Assembly: GCF_007992495.1 (NCBI RefSeq)
Contig: NZ_BKAJ01000087.1
Coordinates: 1 to 56,275, forward strand
Direction of reading: 5' to 3'
DNA: 56,275 nt
Source: Reyranella soli
GTDB taxonomy: Bacteria; Pseudomonadota; Alphaproteobacteria; Reyranellales; Reyranellaceae
Below the pieces are notes generated by a model that had not been told where the DNA came from, ran no database searches, and was given only the letters and a program-made list of their open reading frames with translations. The position numbers and the translations under genes were made by a program. Shown in pieces: positions 26,787-36,608 of this stretch (its first letter is position 1; each line of letters begins with the position of its first letter).

Positions 26787-27409
26787 GCGAGAACAACGTC
26801 GTCTCGCGCTACACCACGGCCGCCCGCATCAACCACTGGATCACCGCCGTCTCGTTGATCCTGCTGGCGCTGAGCGGGATGGCCCTGTTCCATCCCTCGC
26901 TCTACTTCCTCACCAACCTGTTCGGCGGCGGCCAGATGACGCGCGCCATCCATCCCTGGATCGGCGTGGTGCTGTTTATAAGCTTCCTCGGCCTGTTCTT
27001 CCGGTTTTTCGCCCTCAACCTGTGGAACCGCGACGACACAGTGTGGATGAAGAACCTCGGCAAGGTGATCAACAACGAGGAGGAGGGGCTGCCCGAGCTC
27101 GGCAAGTACAATGCCGGCCAGAAGCTCGTCTTCTGGGGCCAGTCGATCCTGATCCTGCTGCTGTTTTGCAGCGGGCTGGTGCTGTGGGACGTCTACTTCG
27201 AGGCCTATACCTCGATCGACCAGAAGCGGCTCTCCGCCGTCGTCCATGCCCTGTGCGCGATCGGCGCCATCCTGATCTGGATCGTGCACGTCTACGCCGC
27301 GATCTGGGTCAAGGGCACCTTGCGCGCGATGACCCGCGGCTCGGTCACGCGCGGCTGGAGCTGGAAGCATCATCGCAAGTGGTTCCGCCAGGAAGTCGGT
27401 AAACCCTGA
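26783..27409 (+). CDS. fdhC: Formate dehydrogenase cytochrome b556 (gamma) subunit
   Basis: The 208-residue membrane protein binds haem b and passes electrons from the iron-sulfur subunit to the quinone pool. It has four hydrophobic helices and the expected haem-ligand histidines: ARINHWITAVSL in helix one, AIHPWIGVVLF in helix two and VVHALCAIGAI and IVHVYAAIWV in the last part. Its ATG overlaps the fdhB stop by four bases. Confidence 0.95.
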   Translation: MSENNVVSRYTTAARINHWITAVSLILLALSGMALFHPSLYFLTNLFGGGQMTRAIHPWIGVVLFISFLGLFFRFFALNLWNRDDTVWMKNLGKVINNEEEGLPELGKYNAGQKLVFWGQSILILLLFCSGLVLWDVYFEAYTSIDQKRLSAVVHALCAIGAILIWIVHVYAAIWVKGTLRAMTRGSVTRGWSWKHHRKWFRQEVGKP

Positions 27410-27474
27410 GCATTCCGTCCGACAACACCATCGGGTCGTTCGCCGAGAGCGACCCGGTCAAGCTTCCCGATCTT

Positions 27475-28302
27475 TTGACGGTCTTCGCCAAGCGCGCGGA
27501 GCGGCTGGTCGCGCTTGCGCCTGGCCATGAGCTCGAAGGCTTCCTGAAGATGATCGCGGCCCTCGTCGCCGCCCAGCACGCGGCAATCGCGGGTTTGCCC
27601 CCCGGTATGCTGCCCGGCCGGGCGGCAGGCGCGCCGCTCGATCCCGTGACCCTGAAACGCGACGAGACCTGGCGCGTGGCGCTGGCGCGCATCCTGGAAC
27701 GCATCGATGTCGCTGCTTTGCCCGAGCCCGCCCAACAGGCCCGCGCCGCGCTCGCCGCAATGTCGGCCGGCGATCTCGAGGTGCTGGCCGACCGCTTCTT
27801 GAGCGGCGACGTGAAGCCCGGCCAGGCCGCCGAGATGGTGTTCGTGGCGGCGGCCCTGCAGGTCGCCTGGACACGCATGGCGGCCCTCCTCGATGCCGCC
27901 CAGCTCGATCCGGACGATGCCGGCGAATGCCCGGCCTGCGGCTCGCCGCCGGTCGCCGGCATGATCGCGCCCGGCGGCACCAAGTTCGGCCATCGCCATC
28001 TGCACTGCTCGCTCTGCGCCACGTCCTGGCGCTACGTGCGGACGCGCTGCGTGCATTGCGGCAGCACTGACAAGATCTCGTTCCGCCAGTTCGCCGGCAC
28101 CTCCTATCTCAGGGCCGAGTGCTGCCAGGCCTGCCAGGGCTATTCGAAGGTGTTTTATGTCGAGAGCGCGCGCACCTTGGAGCCGCTGGCCGACGATCTC
28201 GCCTCGCTGGGACTCGACGTGCTGGTCGGCGAAGAGGGCTTTTCCCGCGTCGCCAATCCCTTCGTCCTGGGCGTGATGGCCGAGCCCGACGGAAACAATT
28301 GA
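27475..28302 (+). CDS. fdhE: Formate dehydrogenase accessory protein FdhE
   Basis: FdhE is a cytoplasmic rubredoxin-like protein needed for formate dehydrogenase maturation. Four cysteine pairs for iron binding are visible: CPACGS, CSLCATSW, CVHCGST and CCQACQG. The TTG at 27475 is the first conventional start, giving 275 residues, but it trims the family N-terminus. The frame stays open back to 27403 and reads SIPSDNTIGSFAESDPVKL. A CTG at 27406, overlapping the fdhC stop with AGGAAG about ten bases upstream, or an ATT at 27412, could be the true start. It is the fourth gene of the operon. Confidence 0.9.
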   Translation: MTVFAKRAERLVALAPGHELEGFLKMIAALVAAQHAAIAGLPPGMLPGRAAGAPLDPVTLKRDETWRVALARILERIDVAALPEPAQQARAALAAMSAGDLEVLADRFLSGDVKPGQAAEMVFVAAALQVAWTRMAALLDAAQLDPDDAGECPACGSPPVAGMIAPGGTKFGHRHLHCSLCATSWRYVRTRCVHCGSTDKISFRQFAGTSYLRAECCQACQGYSKVFYVESARTLEPLADDLASLGLDVLVGEEGFSRVANPFVLGVMAEPDGNN

Positions 28303-28411
28303 TACCAATGTCCCGGGTCGCAGAAACGCACGATACGTGCAAGCCGGATATAAGACCCGCGCGGCGCACGGGAGGGCTCCCGGGCGTCGTCGGGAAGGGG
28401 GCTGGTCACCA

Positions 28412-28429
28412 GGGCGAAGGGGTTCGCCC
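28412..28429. other. Hairpin between fdhE and the Flp-like gene
   Basis: GGGCGAA (28412-28418) and TTCGCCC (28423-28429) form a perfect 7-bp stem with a GGGG loop. The gap from the fdhE stop (28302) to the next start (28462) is 160 bp, the largest inside the fdh-sel series. The hairpin could separate transcripts or shape a leader; no T-run follows. Confidence 0.35.
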
Positions 28430-28461
28430 GACCGGCATCAGGGAAGAAATTGGGGACTCAC

Positions 28462-28593
28462 ATGCAGACCATTATTTCGCTGCTCAAGGATCAGGCCGGC
28501 ATTTCGTCGACCAAGATGGCGCTGATGATCGGCCTTTCGTCGTCGGCCATCCTGGTGCTGGTCCGCATTGGCGTTGCCGCCGCCGGCCAATAG
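28462..28593 (+). CDS. Small Flp-pilin-like membrane peptide
   Basis: A 43-residue frame begins MQTIISLLKDQAGISST and continues with one hydrophobic segment (MALMIGLSSSAILVLVRIGVA). The shape is that of a short Flp/Fap-type class IVb pilin, with a short charged leader, a glycine before the hydrophobic stretch and almost nothing after it, but the canonical GATAIEY motif is not there. GGGGACTC precedes the ATG. It lies between fdhE and selA, an odd place for a pilin, and its role is unknown. Confidence 0.55.
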   Translation: MQTIISLLKDQAGISSTKMALMIGLSSSAILVLVRIGVAAAGQ

Positions 28594-28649
28594 GGCCAAG
28601 CTGCGCTGCCGGGCAGACGGCCCGGCTGAGACGTCTTGGGGAATGACCC

Positions 28650-30018
<1,369 letters not shown>

Positions 30019-30035
<17 letters not shown>

Positions 30036-30729
30036 GATGTTCGGCGCCGAGCGCCGATTGGACCAAGCGCTGGCTGCCTGGAATGGTGGCAACTACGGCG
30101 TCGCGCTCGACCTGTGGGCGCCGCTTGCCCATCGCGGCCACGCGCGGGCGCAGAGCAACATGGGTGCGGCTTTCCTCGAAGGCCGCGGTGTCGAACGCGA
30201 TCCGGCCAAGGCGGTCGACTGGCTGCGCCGCGCCGCCGAGCAGGGCGATGTCGGCGGCCAGCGCAACCTCGCGCTTTGCTACTACGAAGGCTGGGGCGTC
30301 GAGCAGGATCAGGAGCAGGCCGCACTCTGGTACGAGAAGGCAGCCGAGCAAGGCGATGCCGACGCCCAGGACATGCTGTCGTGGATGAAGCTTTTGGGCG
30401 GTGGCTGCGCGCAGGACTACGTCGCTGCACGCACCTGGGCCGAGAAGGCGGCGGCACAGGGCCGCGCCGGCGCGATGGCGCGTCTGGGCGACATGCATCA
30501 CAACGCGCTCGGTGTGCCGCGCGATCCGGCGCTGGCGGCCGAATGGTGGGAGCGCGCGGCCAAGCTCGGGCACGCCGAGGCGCAGGCGATGCTGGGGGCG
30601 GCCTATCTCGCCGGCAAGGGCGTAGCACGTGATCGCGCGCAGGCGCTGCGCTGGCTGGAGCAGGCCGAAGCGGGCGGCGCGGGCGAACTCGCGGCAGGCT
30701 TCCTGAAGCTCGCGAGGGCCCCATCATGA
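30019..30729 (+). CDS. Sel1-like repeat protein between selA and selB
   Basis: The 236-residue protein consists of about five Sel1-type (TPR-like) repeats of 36 residues, such as NMGAAFLEGRGVERDPAKAVDW and LALCYYEGWGVEQDQ. No signal peptide is visible, so it is probably cytoplasmic. The GTG at 30019 (MSWLGKMFG) lies inside selA; an ATG at 30037, just after the selA stop, is an alternative. Overlap with selA and 10-bp spacing to selB imply co-expression. The Sel1 name comes from a worm gene and has no link to selenium; any role in selenocysteine synthesis is inference from position. Confidence 0.85.
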
Positions 30730-30739
30730 GCATTGCATC

Positions 30740-32659
30740 ATGATCGTCGGCACCGCGGGCCATATCGATCACGGCAAGACGGCGCTGGTGAAGGCGCTGA
30801 CGGGCGTCGATGCCGACCGCCTCAAGGAGGAGAAGGCGCGCGGCATCACCATCGATCTCGGCTACGCCTACTCGGACCTGGGCGACGGCCGCCAGCTCGG
30901 CTTCGTCGACGTGCCGGGCCACGAGCGTTTCGTGCACAACATGCTGGCCGGCGCCACCGGCATCGATGCCGCCCTGCTGATCGTCTCGGCGGCCGAAGGC
31001 ATCAAGCCGCAGACCGTCGAGCACCTGCAGATCATCGACCTTCTGGGCCTCGATCGCGGCGTCGTGGCGCTGACCAAGGCCGACCTTGCCGATGACGACC
31101 AGCTGCTCGAGCGCATGGCCGAGGTCGAGACGCTGCTCGCCGCGACCTCGCTCAAGGGTGCGGAGATCGTGCCGGTGTCGGCGCTGACTGGCCGCGGCGT
31201 CGACGAGCTGAAGACCAGGCTTCTAGCGCTGGGCGAGAGCAGCAAGGGCGCCACCGGCTTCGCCCGGCTCGCCGTCGACCGCAGCTTCGTGCTGTCGGGT
31301 GCGGGCGTGGTGGTGACCGGCACCATCCATGCCGGCGAGATCAAGGTCGACGACCGGCTGCTGCTGACGCCGTCGGGCCTCGAGGCGCGGGTGCGCTCGT
31401 TGCATGCCCAGAACCGGCCGGCCGAGATCGGCCGTGCGGGCGAGCGCTGCGCCCTCAATCTCACCGGTGCTCGTTTGTCGAAGGACGCCATCCGGCGCGG
31501 CGACTGGGTGGTCAGTTCCGAGCTGCATGCGCCGACCGACCGGCTCGACGTCGAGCTCAGCCTGCTCACGTCGGAGGGCCAGCCGATGAAGCACTGGTCG
31601 CCGGTGCACGTGCATCTCGGTGCAGCGCACGTCATGGGCCGCGTCGCCCTGCTGGAAGGCGACAAGCTCGCGCCCGGCGACACGGCGCTGGCCCAGCTCG
31701 TGCTCGACGAGAAGGTTGGCGCGCTCGCGGGCGATCGCGTCATCCTGCGCGATCCCTCGGCCATCCGCACGATGGCGGGCGCCAACGTGATCGATCCCTT
31801 CGGCCCGCCGCGCAACCGCCGCTCGGAGCGACGCCTCGCCGAGCTCGCAGCCCTGGCCGAACCCGATTCGCAGGTCCTGCCCAAGCTGCTGCGGCTCGAA
31901 ACCGGCTTCGTCGAGACCGGCCGCTTCGGGCTGGCGCGCAACCTCCGGCCGGTCGACGTCGACAAGCTGCTGCAGGCAGCGGGCGGCGCCAAGCTCGAGG
32001 GTTTCGGCTTCCTGGCCGAGACGCTGGCGGCGGCACGCAAGGATATCGTCGACACGCTCAAGGCCCATCACGAGGCCAAGCCCGATGCGCCCGGCCTGCA
32101 GCCCGAGCGCCTGCGGCTCGCGCTCGCGAAGCGCTGGCCGCCCGCCGTGTTCAAGGCGCTGCTCGACCAGGAGGTCAAGGCGAGGGCGGTGATGGTCGAC
32201 GGCGCCTTCCTGCGCCTGCCCGGCCATTCGCTGACCCTGGGCGCGCGCGATGAGGCACTGTGGCGCGAGATCTCGGCCGAGCTTGTGCGCGAGCGCTTCA
32301 AGCCGCCGCGCGTGCGCGATTTCGCCAACGCCTATTCGGTGCCGGAGCCCGAGATGCGCAAGCTCCTGCAACGGCTGGCCAAGGTCGGCCGCGTCGTCGA
32401 GGTGGCGCCCGACCAGTATTTCCTGCGGCCCGTGGTGGCCGAGATGATTGCCGTCGCCCATGCCTTTGGCCGCGAGTTCACCGCCGCCGAATTCCGCGAC
32501 AAGCTCGACAACGGCCGCAAGGTGGCGATCCTGATCCTCGAATTCTTCGACCGCCACGGCATCACCATCCGCCGCGGCGACCTGCGCCGCACGGTGCCGC
32601 AGAAGCTCGAACAGTACGGGCCGGCCGGTGCGGCATCGACGGCCGCTGCCGACAGATGA
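30740..32659 (+). CDS. selB: Selenocysteine-specific elongation factor SelB
   Basis: The 639-residue GTPase delivers selenocysteyl-tRNA to the ribosome at UGA codons marked by a SECIS element. The N-terminal half is an EF-Tu-like GTPase with G1 (GHIDHGKT), the effector KARGITIDLG, G3 (DVPGHE) and G4 (TKAD). The C-terminal half holds the winged-helix domains that bind the SECIS RNA (segments near RDFANAYSVPEPEMRKLLQ and KVAILILEFFDRHGI). It starts 10 bp after the Sel1-repeat gene and is followed by selC after 32 bp. Confidence 0.97.
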   Translation: MIVGTAGHIDHGKTALVKALTGVDADRLKEEKARGITIDLGYAYSDLGDGRQLGFVDVPGHERFVHNMLAGATGIDAALLIVSAAEGIKPQTVEHLQIIDLLGLDRGVVALTKADLADDDQLLERMAEVETLLAATSLKGAEIVPVSALTGRGVDELKTRLLALGESSKGATGFARLAVDRSFVLSGAGVVVTGTIHAGEIKVDDRLLLTPSGLEARVRSLHAQNRPAEIGRAGERCALNLTGARLSKDAIRRGDWVVSSELHAPTDRLDVELSLLTSEGQPMKHWSPVHVHLGAAHVMGRVALLEGDKLAPGDTALAQLVLDEKVGALAGDRVILRDPSAIRTMAGANVIDPFGPPRNRRSERRLAELAALAEPDSQVLPKLLRLETGFVETGRFGLARNLRPVDVDKLLQAAGGAKLEGFGFLAETLAAARKDIVDTLKAHHEAKPDAPGLQPERLRLALAKRWPPAVFKALLDQEVKARAVMVDGAFLRLPGHSLTLGARDEALWREISAELVRERFKPPRVRDFANAYSVPEPEMRKLLQRLAKVGRVVEVAPDQYFLRPVVAEMIAVAHAFGREFTAAEFRDKLDNGRKVAILILEFFDRHGITIRRGDLRRTVPQKLEQYGPAGAASTAAADR

Positions 32660-32691
32660 CAGCACTCTTTTTATCAGGAATGATCGATAAC

Positions 32692-32787
32692 GGAGGAGAA
32701 GCGCTCCCGGTGGGGCGGCTGGCCTTCAAAGCCAGAGAGGGCCGTTAGCCGGTTCTTAGTGGGTTCGACTCCCACTCTCTTCCGCCA
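32692..32787 (+). tRNA. selC: tRNA-Sec (anticodon TCA)
   Basis: The 96-base gene has the hallmarks of tRNA-Sec: an 8-bp acceptor stem (GGAGGAGA with TCTCTTCC, one G-U pair), discriminator G, an encoded CCA, an anticodon stem CTGGC/GCCAG around the loop CTTCAAA (anticodon TCA at 32726-32728), a long variable arm and a GGGTTCGACTCCC T-arm. It lies just downstream of selB on the same strand and supplies the tRNA for the TGA codon of fdhA. Confidence 0.97.
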
Positions 32788-32822
32788 ATCGACGACCTCC
32801 GCCGCGCTGAGACAGCTGCTTA

Positions 32823-33158
32823 TCAGAAGATCTTCTGGCCGCGCGCCTGCATGACGTACTTCATCGCCCTGAACTCGCTGTCCTGGCGAATCGAAGCGGC
32901 GACCCTGGCATCGCCGCTGTAGTCCGAAGCGGCGATCAGCTGATCCGTTTCGGCGCTGCAGGAGAGCGCAACCGCATGGGCGAGCGTCGCTGGATCCTCG
33001 CTGCTGACACCGTCTGCCGCGGCGTTCCGGGCGAGGCAGGCGTCGCGGGCTTCATAGCTCTTGTCGATGCCGACCTTGCGTCCCAGGTTGCCTGCCCGCA
33101 CGAAGCTTCCCTCGCACGCCGTGAGCAATAACAACACCAGGACGAGAACAATTCGCAT
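32823..33158 (-). CDS. Small lipoprotein, paralogue A
   Basis: The 111-residue protein starts MRIVLVLVLLLLTACEG, a lipoprotein signal with a lipobox before the cysteine. The mature part has KSYEARDACLARNAAADG, ALSCSAETDQLI and IRQDSEFRAMKYVMQARGQ. It matches the divergent gene at 33302-33637 along its whole length. Function unknown. The start at 33158 is chosen because the signal begins there. Confidence 0.75.
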   Translation of the reverse strand: MRIVLVLVLLLLTACEGSFVRAGNLGRKVGIDKSYEARDACLARNAAADGVSSEDPATLAHAVALSCSAETDQLIAASDYSGDARVAASIRQDSEFRAMKYVMQARGQKIF

Positions 33159-33301
33159 GCAGCCCCCCGCTGACCCCGACCCTAAATTCAATACATGCAC
33201 AGCGCCGTCAAGATCACAGTACGTCACGGGCTGACGGACGGATGACGGCGTTGTATCAATGGCTTCGCCGGCGCCTGCCGGAGTGGATAGAGGCCTCGTT
33301 C

Positions 33302-33637
33302 ATGCGAATTGCACTTGTTCTGGTCGTGTTGCTGCTCAGTGGCTGTGCGGGTGCCTACCACACCTCCAGCGACGGCAGGCTGCAGACCCGGATCGACGAT
33401 TCGTACAAGGCGCGCGATGCCTGCCTGGCCAAGAATGCCAACGCCGACGGCACCATGAGCCTCGACGCCGGCTCGGTCGCGCAAGCCGCGGCGCTTGCCT
33501 GCACCGCCGAGACCGACAAGCTGATCGAGGTCTCCAATCGCGACGGCGATCCGATGGTCGCCAACCGCATTCGCCAGGACTCCGAGTTCCGCGCCATGGG
33601 CTACGTGCTGAAGGCCCGCGGCCAGGGTTCGAACTAG
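33302..33637 (+). CDS. Small lipoprotein, paralogue B
   Basis: This is the same length (111 residues) and pattern as the gene at 32823-33158: signal MRIALVLVVLLLSGCAG with a lipobox, then DSYKARDACLAKNANADG, LACTAETDKLIEVSN and IRQDSEFRAMGYVLKARGQG. The two are head to head and must come from an inverted duplication. Two conserved cysteines suggest a disulphide. Function unknown. A hairpin terminator follows. Confidence 0.78.
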   Translation: MRIALVLVVLLLSGCAGAYHTSSDGRLQTRIDDSYKARDACLAKNANADGTMSLDAGSVAQAAALACTAETDKLIEVSNRDGDPMVANRIRQDSEFRAMGYVLKARGQGSN

Positions 33638-33663
33638 CCGCAATCCTTTCCAGAAACGCAAAC

Positions 33664-33687
33664 GGCGCGGGACCGAAATCCCGCGCC
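33664..33687 (+). terminator. Terminator-like hairpin after lipoprotein B
   Basis: GGCGCGGGA (33664-33672) and TCCCGCGCC (33679-33687) form a perfect 9-bp stem with the loop CCGAAA, 27 bp after the lipoprotein stop. A T-run is lacking. Confidence 0.55.
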
Positions 33688-33920
33688 GCCCACGACCGCC
33701 TCAGGTTGCTTCAGGGAGGAGGGCGGTCGAACCGGGAGAAGAGGGTTCCCCGGTCCTTCCAAACGACTCTCGCTGCGCCGGCTTACGGGCACCTTACCGA
33801 CCGCTGCAAATTAGCCCACAGGCCGGCCGACACGGCCTGAATGCAGCCTTGTTCCTCCGGCAACGTTGTTGCGAGGTGCTCGCATCAGCCGAGCGCTCAG
33901 CCACAAGAGGAGAGTTGTCC

Positions 33921-34427
33921 ATGCTGCGATCGATATTGACGGCGGCAGGCGTAGCGTCGTTGTTCGTCGGCACTGCGGTCCATGCCCAGACTCCCGCGAC
34001 GCCCGGCACGCCGCAGGCTTCCGGACGGACGGGCGCCAATGTCGGCTCGTTGACCTGCAATGTCGCGGGCGGCGTCGGCTTCGTCTTCGGCTCGTCCAAG
34101 GAGCTGAGCTGCCTGTTCACCCGGACCGATGGCATCGCCGAGCGCTATACCGGCACCATCAACAAGTACGGCGTCGATCTCGGCTTCACCAAGGAAGCGC
34201 AGATGGTCTGGCTGGTCTTCGCGCCGGGCAACATCGGTCCGGGCGCGCTTGCCGGCAATTACGCCGGAGGAACGGCGTCGGCCACCGTCGGCGTGGGTGC
34301 CGGCGCCAATGTTCTGCTGGGCGGCGGTAGTGGCCAGGTCACCCTGCAGCCGGTCAGCGTCGAGGGCAGCGTCGGGCTGAACGTCGCCGCCGGCATCGGT
34401 TCGGTCGAGCTCAAGAAGGCTCCGTAG
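33921..34427 (+). CDS. Secreted DUF992-family protein
   Basis: The 168-residue protein has a signal peptide (MLRSILTAAGVASLFVGT, cleavage near VHAQ) and the DUF992 pattern: GSLTCNVAGGVGFVFGSSK, LSCLFTR, YTGTINKYGVDLGF and a glycine-rich GALAGNYAG. This family is found mostly in alphaproteobacteria and has no known function; the protein is probably periplasmic or surface-exposed. AGAGGAGAG precedes the ATG at 33921. Confidence 0.88.
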   Translation: MLRSILTAAGVASLFVGTAVHAQTPATPGTPQASGRTGANVGSLTCNVAGGVGFVFGSSKELSCLFTRTDGIAERYTGTINKYGVDLGFTKEAQMVWLVFAPGNIGPGALAGNYAGGTASATVGVGAGANVLLGGGSGQVTLQPVSVEGSVGLNVAAGIGSVELKKAP

Positions 34428-34471
34428 CGGGCGCTTGCGATGGGCCGCCGGCGGGTACACTTTGGACGGCG

Positions 34472-34969
34472 ATGCCGTCCGCCGCCGACACCCTGATCGC
34501 CCGCCTGCAGGCCGATTGCACGGCCGCCGAGGCCAACGAACGCGCCGTTCGCGCCGAGGTCGAGGCCCAGCTCAAGGAAGCCGAGCGCGCTCGCGCCTTC
34601 GCCTGGCGGAGGCTGAGCGCACTCGGTGACATGGCACGCCTCGCCGCCCTCGAGCCCGATCGCGAGATCGCGGTCGAACGCCAGCTCGTCGCCCTATTCC
34701 GCGACATCGGCTGGATCGACGGCGGCCTGGACGAGCTGGGCGAGGGCGCCCGCCCGCTGCTCGAGTGGCTGCGGCCGATCGCCGAGGCGCTGCATGCGGC
34801 GGCCTATCCAGCCGAGGCCGATGGCGACGACGAGCCGAAGGAGCCGGCCATCAGCGATCCGCTCGCGGCCTTCCGCGCCTTCGAGGCCTGGTACGAAGCC
34901 GACCGCGGCCAGCCCTTCCTGCAGGTGTTCGAGCGCTACATGCCGCCGACGCCGGTCGTCGAGTTCTAG
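34472..34969 (+). CDS. Unknown protein, first gene of the fdhD-mobB unit
   Basis: The 165-residue, probably cytoplasmic protein has a charged, helix-forming N-terminus (AANERAVRAEVEAQLKEAER) that may form a coiled coil. An acidic C-terminal part follows, ending FLQVFERYMPPTPVVEF. I do not recognise a family. Its stop codon touches the start codon of the next gene, which in turn overlaps fdhD, so it belongs to a four-gene unit with formate dehydrogenase and molybdenum-cofactor maturation genes. Confidence 0.7.
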   Translation: MPSAADTLIARLQADCTAAEANERAVRAEVEAQLKEAERARAFAWRRLSALGDMARLAALEPDREIAVERQLVALFRDIGWIDGGLDELGEGARPLLEWLRPIAEALHAAAYPAEADGDDEPKEPAISDPLAAFRAFEAWYEADRGQPFLQVFERYMPPTPVVEF

Positions 34970-35341
34970 ATGAAGACCGACTTCGAGCAGTGGCTCTCCG
35001 CCCAGTTCGGCGAAACCGGGCCGTTCACGCTGTTCATCGTGCTGGTGCGCATCGCCGGCGACGACGTCGTTCCCCTGAAATCGAGCTACGCCCATCTGAT
35101 CGGCGACGACATGACGTGGCGCGAGATGCGGGGCCTGCTCGATCGCGCCGGCGCGGCGTGGGACGGCGTGGCGTTCTTCGTCGGGTTGGACCACGCCGGC
35201 GGACCGCTTCCCGATGCCGCGGCGAGCCGCAAGCTGCGCGAGGTCGAAGCCGATGTGAAGTCCGACCCGCTGGCGCTCAACCGTGGCCGCTTCTTCGACC
35301 GCGAGGGCCGGCATATGCGCATCGACGAGGTCGCACGATGA
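34970..35341 (+). CDS. Unknown protein coupled to fdhD
   Basis: The 123-residue soluble protein (MKTDFEQWLSAQFG, TLFIVLVRIAGDDVVPL) has no signal peptide and no motif I recognise. Its ATG follows the previous stop directly, and its TGA overlaps the fdhD ATG (ATGA). Tight coupling on both sides suggests a job in formate dehydrogenase maturation, which is inference from context only. Confidence 0.7.
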   Translation: MKTDFEQWLSAQFGETGPFTLFIVLVRIAGDDVVPLKSSYAHLIGDDMTWREMRGLLDRAGAAWDGVAFFVGLDHAGGPLPDAAASRKLREVEADVKSDPLALNRGRFFDREGRHMRIDEVAR

Positions 35342-36132
35342 CGGACGGCTCGGTCCATCGCGCGGCGCGGCGCCTGACGGCGGCCGGCGATGAGGCGCTG
35401 GACGAGGTCGTCGCCGAAGAGGTCGCGGTCGCCCTCGTCTACAACGGCATCAGCCACGCCGTGATGATGGCCACGCCCTGCGATCTCGAGGATTTCGCCC
35501 GCGGCTTCTCGCTGACCGAGCGCATCGTCGACAAGCCGTCGGAGATCTACGACATCGAGGTCGAGCCGGTCGACCGCGGCATCGAGGTGCGCCTCGACAT
35601 CGCCGCCCAGCGCATGGTGCGGCTGCAGCAACAGCGGCGCAGCATGGCCGGACGCACCGGCTGCGGCCTGTGCGGGGTCGACAGCATCGACGCGGCGATG
35701 CGGCCCGTGACCGTCGTCGGCGCCGCGCCGCCGGTATCGCGCGGGGCCATCGAGCGGGCGATGGCGGCCCTGCCGCTGGAACAGCGCATCAATCGCGTGA
35801 ACGGCGCGACCCACGCCGCCGGCTGGGCGCGGCCGGACGGCACGCTGGTCGCCGTGCGCGAGGATGTCGGCCGGCACAATGCGCTCGACAAGCTGGGCGG
35901 CGCCCTGGCGAAGGCCGGCGCATCGCAGCCCGGCTTCGTCGTCGTGACCAGCCGCTGCTCCTACGAGATGGTGCATAAGGCGGCGGCCCTGGGAGCGGTG
36001 GTGATCGCCGCGGTCTCGGCGCCGACGTCGCTTGCCATCGAGACCGCCGAGCAGGCGGGCATCGCCCTGGCGGCTTTCGTGCGCCAGGACAGGCTTACCG
36101 TCTACGCCAATGCCGAGCGGATCGCGCCATGA
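35338..36132 (+). CDS. fdhD: Formate dehydrogenase sulfurtransferase FdhD
   Basis: The 264-residue FdhD moves sulfur from the cysteine desulfurase IscS to the molybdenum cofactor of formate dehydrogenase, making it active. The sulfur-carrying cysteines are in GRTGCGLCGVDS. Other family marks are CDLEDFARGFSLTE, VREDVGRHNALDKL and SRCSYEMVHKAA. It overlaps mobB by four bases. Confidence 0.95.
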   Translation: MTDGSVHRAARRLTAAGDEALDEVVAEEVAVALVYNGISHAVMMATPCDLEDFARGFSLTERIVDKPSEIYDIEVEPVDRGIEVRLDIAAQRMVRLQQQRRSMAGRTGCGLCGVDSIDAAMRPVTVVGAAPPVSRGAIERAMAALPLEQRINRVNGATHAAGWARPDGTLVAVREDVGRHNALDKLGGALAKAGASQPGFVVVTSRCSYEMVHKAAALGAVVIAAVSAPTSLAIETAEQAGIALAAFVRQDRLTVYANAERIAP

Positions 36133-36608
36133 GGGAGCCGCGCGTGTTCGGCATCACCGGCTGGAAGAACGCCGGCAAGACGACCCTGGTGGAGCGGCTG
36201 GTCGCCGAGCTCGTGCGCCGCGGGCTCACCGTCAACACGATCAAGCATGGCCATCACGATCTCGACGTCGACCAGCCGGGGCGTGATTCCTACCGGCATC
36301 GCGCCGCCGGCGCCACCGAGGTGGCAGTCGTCGGCGGACACCGCTACGCCATCATGCGCGAACAGGAGGAGCCGACCCTGGCGGAAGTGCTGGCGCGTCT
36401 GGCGCCGGCCGACCTGGTGCTGATCGAGGGCTATAAGCGCGAGCCGCACCGCAAGATCGAGGTGCGGGCCGGGGGCGAGCCGATGGCGCCACGCGATCCG
36501 ACCATCATTGCCGTCGCCTGCGACGAGCCGCCGACGGCAGGCCAGAGCCTGCCGTGGTTCCGTCGAGACGACATTGCCGGCATCGCCGATTTCATCGCCA
36601 GTTCCTAG
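36129..36608 (+). CDS. mobB: Molybdopterin-guanine dinucleotide biosynthesis protein MobB
   Basis: The 159-residue GTP-binding protein assists synthesis or delivery of the bis-MGD cofactor used by formate dehydrogenase. The P-loop GWKNAGKTTL, the switch-like TIKHGHHDLDVD with PGRDSYRHRAAGA, and LVLIEGYKREPHRKIEV are typical. It is the last gene of its unit and ends overlapping by four bases the stop of the convergent FecR gene. Confidence 0.94.
   Translation: MREPRVFGITGWKNAGKTTLVERLVAELVRRGLTVNTIKHGHHDLDVDQPGRDSYRHRAAGATEVAVVGGHRYAIMREQEEPTLAEVLARLAPADLVLIEGYKREPHRKIEVRAGGEPMAPRDPTIIAVACDEPPTAGQSLPWFRRDDIAGIADFIASS

Noticed and set aside
32692..32787. selC as the attachment site of an integrated island
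   Set aside because: No integrase gene and no repeated 3' end of the tRNA were found downstream.
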